Assembly: GCA_030616775.1 (NCBI GenBank) | Contig: JAUWWQ010000030.1 | Coordinates: 1 to 52,977, forward strand | Source of the DNA: Planctomycetota bacterium | GTDB lineage: Bacteria > Planctomycetota > Phycisphaerae > UBA1845 | Length of the DNA stretch: 52,977 nucleotides | Direction: 5' to 3' | Shown: positions 48,668 to 52,977 of the stretch, one piece after another | Numbering within the stretch: position 1 is the first letter of the stretch | Layout of the letters: every line of letters starts with the position of its first letter | Position numbers and translations under genes: made by a program | The notes under the pieces: model-generated | The model's input: the letters and a program-made list of their open reading frames with translations, nothing else | What the model was told of the DNA's origin: nothing | Database searches by the model: none

Positions 48668-49195
48668 TCAGTGTCGCCGTATAGCCGTACGGAGCAACTG
48701 GGTCAGGCGCTCGCAGAGGAATTTGCGGAACTTCTCAGCGTTCAGACCCCGCAGCCGGACCATGGGCCCGCTAACCAGCTCGCCGTCCACGTCCGGTCTG
48801 TAACGGGTCTCGTGAAATGCGATGGCCTCCGTGGTGACCGTGCCATGAAGCTGCGATCGGTACTCTCCGAGGCCGAACTCGAACTTGATTTCTCGTCCCC
48901 CCTCCAAGAAATTGGAAGCGTCCATGTGCATGGATATGCCGGATTTCGAGTACTTCTCCATGAGTTCCACGAAGATGGGGACAAGCTTGTTGATGGTCAG
49001 CTCTCGCAGGATCTGGATCGGATCGGGAGCCAGGACAGCGGTCTGGTCGCCGGCTTCCTGCTGACGCTCTTTGATGAGGGCAACCAGTGAGTCCAACTCC
49101 TCCTCAGGGTCAGGGTTACGGTCCGGTTTGGCACTTGGCGGGTGTGCCTGCTGGACGAGTTCACGATAGCTGTTTCGTGCCCGTGGGGTCGTCAA
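48668..49195 (-). CDS. Conserved hypothetical protein
   Basis: Predicted 175 aa. The start is TTG 49195 with GGGAG 7 nt upstream on the minus strand (49203-49206). The N-terminal 40 residues are charged and disordered (AKPDRNPDPEEELDSL). The middle and end are amphipathic (LRELTINKLVPIFVELMEKY, then ISMHMDASNFLEGG), and the C-terminus is VRLRGLNAEKFRKFLCERL. No signal peptide. I recognise no family. Tail-to-tail with the TPR-like gene, 88 bp apart. Confidence 0.6.
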   Translation of the reverse strand: MTTPRARNSYRELVQQAHPPSAKPDRNPDPEEELDSLVALIKERQQEAGDQTAVLAPDPIQILRELTINKLVPIFVELMEKYSKSGISMHMDASNFLEGGREIKFEFGLGEYRSQLHGTVTTEAIAFHETRYRPDVDGELVSGPMVRLRGLNAEKFRKFLCERLTQLLRTAIRRH

Positions 49196-49419
49196 GGTTT
49201 AGCTCCCATGGTGGTCGACACCCGCGTCACCAGTTGGTGAGATCAAGCGGGGTCGGCGAAGAGCGAGAGCAGGGCGTGCTCGTTGCCCAGCATACTCACA
49301 GTGTCGGTGCGCTGGGTGCGGCCCTTGAGTGAACTGCCAGCCTACTGGGACGTGTCCTTAGTGTCCTTTCTAGACGTGACCGGGTGTGTGACGGCTGCGC
49401 ATCCGATAACATTCCCCAA
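49196..49419. other. Region before the IS remnant
   Basis: Mostly without a gene. On the minus strand a short open stretch ends ...MLGNEHALLSLFADPA and stop near 49241, which reads like the 3' end of a gene cut off by the IS insertion. There is no upstream continuation. Confidence 0.3.
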
Positions 49420-49844
49420 CAGGGCAATCGCATCTAAAATCCTTGGCTGAGGACTCGGAGTAGGTAATCTTCCTTCAGGCAGGCTTGCAGGCGTTTCCCC
49501 TTGATTCCGGCCTTGCAGGTCTTGTCACGTCGCAGGAGATTTAGGGCCAAGCGGCGGATACGCGAGAAGTTCTCCGCCGAGTGGCCGACTCGATTCCGGA
49601 GCGTATCTTCCCGGAAGGTCACGTCCAGCGATCAGTGCAGTCGGTTCTCGATGCTCCAGTGGCCCCGGACGTATTCGAGCATGGTCCGGGGGGCCACACC
49701 GCTCAGGTCGCTGATGTAGTACCCGCGATCGGTCGAGCTTTGACCATCGACCGTTCGCCCACCTCCAGCACAAAAAACTCAGACCTAACCGGGCAACGCC
49801 CCTCAGAGAGCCCCCGGCGACGCGAATAAGATGCGATTGCCCTG
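49420..49844 (-). mobile_element. Internally deleted ISAs1-family element
   Basis: Terminal repeats CAGGGCAATCGCATCT (49420-49435) and its exact inverted copy (49829-49844) flank 425 bp; a full element would be about 1.2-1.4 kb. No target duplication is recognisable. It contains the C-terminal end of a transposase only. Confidence 0.8.
49434..49760 (-). pseudogene. ISAs1-type transposase, C-terminal remnant with stop codon
   Basis: On the minus strand: YYISDLSGVAPRTMLEYV, then RGHWSIENRLH, an in-frame TGA where the family has Trp (LHW), then SLDVTFREDTLRNR, HSAENFSRIRRLALNLLRR and DKTCKAGIKGKRL. This is the end of the DDE domain of ISAs1 transposases. The TGA and a reading-frame change around 49740 leave it dead. 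The N-terminal two thirds are gone. Confidence 0.85.
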
Positions 49845-49942
49845 GCAAAAGCCCCCTGTCAGTGATGACAGAGGCAACACGTTGCCGGCACTCGGTGGTC
49901 AGACAGCGGTCTGCGAGCCGCCGAGAGCCGCAGTGGTATTGC

Positions 49943-50047
49943 CTACGCTACTGTACCGCCGAACAGCGCGCCGAGGATCATTTCTAGAATCAACGGAATA
50001 AGGCTGCCCAAAATTGTGCTGATAATGCTGCTAAAAAGCGTTGCCAT
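49943..50047 (-). CDS. 34-aa hydrophobic micro-protein downstream of 5S rRNA
   Basis: ATG 50047 to TAG 49943 on the minus strand, with AAAGGTG 6 nt before the start. The peptide starts MATLFSSIISTILGSL, continues IPLILEMILGALFGG and ends TVA. It has one possible membrane segment, a single acidic residue and no basic ones. It is the next feature after the 5S rRNA on the same strand, 123 bp beyond the 5S terminator. It could be a membrane peptide of type-I-toxin size or a helper protein. The clear ribosome site and hydrophobic pattern favour a real gene. Too short to be recognised by family. Confidence 0.5.
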   Translation of the reverse strand: MATLFSSIISTILGSLIPLILEMILGALFGGTVA

Positions 50048-50170
50048 TTCACACCTTTCACGACAAGAAGGTTCAATCGACCTACGAACAAAACAACCAA
50101 CCGGATCGGCCTGACCGACCTCTGTACCGCGCCAACCGCCGGCCGGTCCGACACAACCTGGCGCACGAAA

Positions 50171-50190
50171 ATACCCGCCAAAGCGGGTAC
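50171..50190 (-). terminator. Intrinsic terminator of the 5S rRNA gene
   Basis: On the minus strand TACCCGC-TTTG-GCGGGTA (50172-50189) followed by TTTTCG. It lies directly after the 3' end of 5S rRNA. Confidence 0.8.
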
Positions 50191-50200
50191 TTTCAAAAAA

Positions 50201-50308
50201 ACGCGGCGATCACCTACTCTCGCCTTTCGACTACCATCGGCCGGGTGGGCTTAACTACCGTGTTCGGAATGGGAACGGGTGTATCCCCACACGTATCATC
50301 ACCGCTGT
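50201..50308 (-). rRNA. rrf: 5S ribosomal RNA
   Basis: The minus strand shows the conserved 5S core CCCATTCCGAACACGG, then GTTAAGCCCACCCGGCCGATGGTAGT (split in the conserved GTTAAGC and CCGATGGTAGT), then GCGAGAGTAGGTGATCGCCGC. The ends GCGGTGAT (50298-50305) and ATCGCCGC (50203-50210) pair as helix I with one G-U. Exact ends are uncertain by a few bases. No 23S or 16S gene lies within 50 kb to the left or 2.6 kb to the right, so this 5S is unlinked. Confidence 0.93.
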
Positions 50309-50312
50309 GAAT

Positions 50313-50340
50313 ACCCTACCAGTCATTCGGCTCACGTCAA
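50313..50340 (-). promoter_or_regulatory. Promoter of the 5S rRNA gene
   Basis: On the minus strand TTGACG (50335-50340), a 16-nt spacer and TAGGGT (50313-50318), placed about 6-7 nt before the 5S 5' end. It supports independent transcription of the 5S gene. The remaining gap to cdaR (50341-50510) shows no gene. Confidence 0.55.
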
Positions 50341-50510
50341 GCCCAATTAACCGAAGAGTTCTGCCGGGTTCTGCCCTGCCTGTTTCAACCTCAACGAGCC
50401 AATTGCACGTCGCCGCGAAGGGATCGCCGGATGCGACCGCCGACATCTCGCACCGATTTGGTTGAAGGTTGCCTTCGTCACCTGGGGATGTATCTTCGGG
50501 GACTACGGCG

Positions 50511-51542
50511 TTACTCTCCGGTTTCAGTCGTGCTTACATTGGTCAGTCTGAACTCTATCGCCGGTGGCACTTCCGTCAGTTCAACGCCTGGTGGGAGGTG
50601 ATACTCGGGCGTCATCAGCTTCAAGACTTCTAACTGCTCGAGGTCATCCTCTTTCAGGTGGATGATCCCGTATACGCGGGTCGTCCCCCGGGCCAGGCGG
50701 CTCACCTCGTCGGCCGGGCCAGTAACCGAAATCGTTTGGGTCACCAACGACAGCGGACTGCCGTTCCGCGTGACAGCCCGGTATGGTTTGCCGAGATTGG
50801 CGAAGCTGACGGCCACCAGGATGGGGACGGTGGAAATGGATGCGGTGCCGCGCTGGGCCTTGACCGTCGCGGTTACTTCGACTGTTCCGGGCATGAGTCT
50901 GGCATCCCGTCCAAAGATCCGCTGGTCGGGGGTTATCGGGATCGTGACCGTCACACTCTGCCCTGCGGATTGATCTTTGAGCAAACGCTCCACCTCTCCC
51001 GATACGTCGATCTGCAATGGTTGCCCCTCGGGCAGCTCCTGCAAACGACTTTCGCGCATCCGAACCGTCGTGGAGGTCGGCTTGGACTGCGGCTCTACGT
51101 CATACGCCAGGCCCAGCCGTTTCAACACAATATTGACGTCCTTCGTGATCCAGTGATCAAGTATAATAGGCAGTGTATCCGGGATGACGGAGACGATCGT
51201 CAGCTCGCGAAACTCATTCCATTGCTCGGCCATCTCACGCTTGAGGAACTCGCGATCCAGCCGGATTGTGGCTGGTCCGGTGGTGCGATCCGAAATCCGC
51301 AGACGGGCATGTAACGGTGCTTGGCCCAGTACATCCTCCACAATCCGCCGGGGCCCCGAGATTTGCATCTCGAAAGGTTTATTGGGGGCGGCTACTTCTA
51401 CCAGCATGTCGGGCGCCGCAACTTCTGGAACCGCCTTGAAGGTCACACTCACTGAAACGGCTTCGTTGACCAGGCTGTCGGCACTCCACCAGATGAGCAC
51501 CGTGAGAATAACCGTCATGCTAAGCAGCTTGACCTGTTCCAT
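50511..51542 (-). CDS. cdaR: YbbR-domain protein CdaR, regulator of diadenylate cyclase
   Basis: Predicted 343 aa. ATG 51542 follows AAGGTGA and overlaps the cdaA 3' end by 23 nt. One N-terminal helix (LLSMTVILTVLIWWSADSLV), then several YbbR-like beta domains (SVSVTFKAVPEVA, VEVTATVKAQ, GPADEVSRLA). In Firmicutes CdaR is an extracytoplasmic protein that modulates CdaA activity. The gene order cdaA-cdaR is conserved there too. The assignment rests on position and domain pattern. Confidence 0.85.
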   Translation of the reverse strand: MEQVKLLSMTVILTVLIWWSADSLVNEAVSVSVTFKAVPEVAAPDMLVEVAAPNKPFEMQISGPRRIVEDVLGQAPLHARLRISDRTTGPATIRLDREFLKREMAEQWNEFRELTIVSVIPDTLPIILDHWITKDVNIVLKRLGLAYDVEPQSKPTSTTVRMRESRLQELPEGQPLQIDVSGEVERLLKDQSAGQSVTVTIPITPDQRIFGRDARLMPGTVEVTATVKAQRGTASISTVPILVAVSFANLGKPYRAVTRNGSPLSLVTQTISVTGPADEVSRLARGTTRVYGIIHLKEDDLEQLEVLKLMTPEYHLPPGVELTEVPPAIEFRLTNVSTTETGE

Positions 51543-52425
51543 CTCGCGTCACCTTTGCCATGGATGGGGCGGGGACTCGGCCCCGCTTGGTAGTCTGTCT
51601 GTCAGCCCGTTTGGTGGTCAGCTCCTTGGTGAGGGTCATGCGCAGCGCATCTGTGGTTAATGAGCGGCGTAGACGCCCGTTGATGGCCACAGAGACCGTA
51701 CCCGTCTCCTCACTGACGACGATTACCACCGCATCGGCTTCGTGGCTCACCCCAAGTGCGGCCCGGTGCCGACTGCCCAGTGAGCGGTCAGCATCGGTCG
51801 ACTCATCTAGCGGAAACTGACACCCGGCCGCCACGATCCGGCCCTGACGCACGATCATCCCTAGATCATGGAGTGCGGTCCCCGGCCAAAAGATGGTTTC
51901 GAGCAGCTCGGCCGTGACCACCGCGTCCAGGAGCACGCCCGTTTCGCTCACGGCACCCATTTCGGTTCCCCGTTCAATGGCGATCAGCGCGCCGATCTTC
52001 TTCTTCGAGAGCCGTTCGACGGCTGTGACGATCGGGTCAATCACCATGTCCGAACTCTTGAACCAGCGTTGTAGCCAGCCACCCTGGCCCAGGCGAAGCA
52101 GCATACGCCGCAGCTCCGTCTGAAACGCCAGGAGCGAGATCAGAAACACCCCCAGTATGAAATACGGGTATAGAACGTTGATTCGCTCGAACTGGAACTG
52201 CTCCGCAATCAGCCAGACGACCGCAAAGCTGACCGCAAGAATGATGAATACCGCCCGAACAAGTCGTGCACCGCGCGTGCCCTGCAGGAATCGGAGGATC
52301 GCAAAGACCACGCTGCCGATCAGCAGCAGCTCAATCAGAGCGACCCACGGACGCTCCGACACCCGTTCAAGGAAAGACTGCACCCCTCCAAAGTCGATCT
52401 GTGCGAGGTAAGCGTCATTAGTCAA
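51520..52425 (-). CDS. cdaA: Diadenylate cyclase CdaA (c-di-AMP synthase) with altered DGA motif
   Basis: Predicted 301 aa. The start is TTG 52425 with GAGGG about 11 nt upstream. Three N-terminal helices (ALIELLLIGSVVFAILRF, AVFIILAVSFAVVWLIA, YPYFILGVFLISLLAF), then the DAC domain with LIAIERGTEMG. The catalytic DGA motif reads D187-L188-G189 (LHDLGMIV), so Asp is kept but Gly-Ala is not. The second motif R219-H220-R221-AALG is intact, 32 residues later, the normal spacing. Whether the enzyme is active, or a lineage-specific variant, is open. A promoter lies about 75 nt upstream. c-di-AMP usually controls potassium and osmotic balance. Confidence 0.9.
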   Translation of the reverse strand: MTNDAYLAQIDFGGVQSFLERVSERPWVALIELLLIGSVVFAILRFLQGTRGARLVRAVFIILAVSFAVVWLIAEQFQFERINVLYPYFILGVFLISLLAFQTELRRMLLRLGQGGWLQRWFKSSDMVIDPIVTAVERLSKKKIGALIAIERGTEMGAVSETGVLLDAVVTAELLETIFWPGTALHDLGMIVRQGRIVAAGCQFPLDESTDADRSLGSRHRAALGVSHEADAVVIVVSEETGTVSVAINGRLRRSLTTDALRMTLTKELTTKRADRQTTKRGRVPAPSMAKVTRDGTGQAA

Positions 52426-52503
52426 TCGGGCGTATCCCTCGAATGGACCGTGACAGACCGCGCTTCCTTACCTTTTGGGCAGGTCGCACTGCCACACCCA
52501 CGC

Positions 52504-52532
52504 AGTATAATTCGCATGTCGACTTGTGGCAA
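52504..52532 (-). promoter_or_regulatory. Predicted promoter of cdaA-cdaR
   Basis: On the minus strand TTGCCA (52527-52532), a 17-nt spacer and TATACT (52504-52509). Leader of about 70 nt. The sequence from 52533 to 52820 shows no gene. Confidence 0.6.
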
Positions 52533-52825
52533 ATCAACGGCAAACGGTATACCCCGGCACGATAACCTAGTTTGCTGTCAATCTTGAGGCTGCGGGCAAG
52601 GGCTTGGGTGCTACGTGTCCCGATGTGCATTGGGATCCGCCCGTGCTGCCTGCGGAATGGCGGGCTCTCTCCCCCTGTCGCCTGTGGGCGACCCTGGTGT
52701 GATGGAACAAACGTACGCGTGGGTGCTCCATCTCTGATATACATCGGGGGCGGGGGACGGATGGGCGTCTCAGTCTCCCCCCTTCGCCAAAGGCGAAGAA
52801 CGGGGCACCGATCCTCAAGGATAAG

Positions 52826-52855
52826 AAGGGCGGGCTTGCGGCCAAGCCCGCCCTT
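52826..52855 (-). terminator. Terminator hairpin after the right-edge gene
   Basis: A perfect 13-bp stem, AAGGGCGGGCTTG (52826-52838) and CAAGCCCGCCCTT (52843-52855), loop of 4. On the minus strand it is followed by CTTATCCTT. It lies 33 bases beyond the stop of the partial gene. Confidence 0.7.
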
Positions 52856-52887
52856 CCTTCGGTATGTCTACCTCGAGCTACACCCGG

Positions 52888-52977
52888 TTACGGGCATCCG
52901 TCCGGTCCGGGCCAGCCAGTTGCCGGAGGCGTTTGCGCAGGCGGATAGGCGAACCCGCGGAACGCATCGAGCTCAAA
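52888..52977 (-). CDS. 3' end of a secreted protein with dockerin-like C-terminus (partial)
   Basis: Only the last 29 codons are in the window; the gene enters from the right edge. They read FELDAFRGFAYPPAQ..., ending PGPDGCP and TAA (52888-52890). The unit ELDAFRGFAYP matches ALDAFRGSAYPF at the end of the RCC1/dockerin protein, so this is very likely another exported protein of that type. Nothing else can be said about it. Confidence 0.7.
   Translation of the reverse strand, partial: FELDAFRGFAYPPAQTPPATGWPGPDGCP

Overview
The window looks like a chromosomal segment of a free-living bacterium of the planctomycete (Phycisphaerae-like) type. The signs are: very large secreted proteins (a 1290-aa FG-GAP lipoprotein, a 2.1-kaa M6-like protease with PKD domains, a 14-repeat RCC1-like protein ending in a dockerin-like domain), a SecA of about 1420 aa with a large insertion, a 5S rRNA gene with no 16S or 23S nearby, futalosine-style UbiA/UbiX/UbiE genes, and many short lipoproteins. 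Taxonomy is inference from content only; no tRNA or 16S is present.

Layout. 1-4761 (+): two paralogous TadG-like/beta-solenoid genes, each behind its own cyclic-di-GMP-I (GEMM) riboswitch and a matching promoter, then a PilZ-domain protein and a lipoprotein. 4762-7408: an ICMT-type methyltransferase gene bracketed by two copies of the murD 3' end, a MITE-like element, and murD (-). 7409-18710 (+): the giant exported proteins. 18745-23420 (+): a small membrane ORF and secA. 23530-27411 (+): a fused HyuA-HyuB 5-oxoprolinase-type protein between AT-rich short repeats. 27574-31684: a Cys-rich secreted protein and an RCC1/dockerin protein (-), the latter between 164-bp direct repeats that each hold a 21-codon ORF.

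31684-39013 (-): a tightly packed cluster: ABC-2 permease, family 9 glycosyltransferase, lipoprotein, UbiE, a membrane/TPR protein, UbiX, UbiA. Most junctions are 4-nt stop/start overlaps. 39237-48579 (+): three SPFH (HflK/HflC-like) genes, a 208-bp MITE, an ABC ATPase, an ABC-2 permease and a TPR-like membrane protein. 48668-52425 (-): a conserved hypothetical, an internally deleted ISAs1 remnant, a 34-aa hydrophobic ORF, 5S rRNA, and the cdaR-cdaA pair for c-di-AMP. The right edge holds the 3' end of another dockerin-type protein.

The most interesting point is the c-di-GMP circuit at the left end. In both leaders the 3' strand of aptamer helix P1 can pair either with the 5' end of the transcript or with a downstream copy of that same sequence. 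The two leaders differ in this sequence but keep the pairing, which supports a real switching mechanism. The downstream PilZ protein reads the same signal at protein level. Other candidates for undescribed systems are the SPFH-trio/ABC exporter locus, a SecM-like small ORF before secA, and the 34-aa peptide behind the 5S gene.
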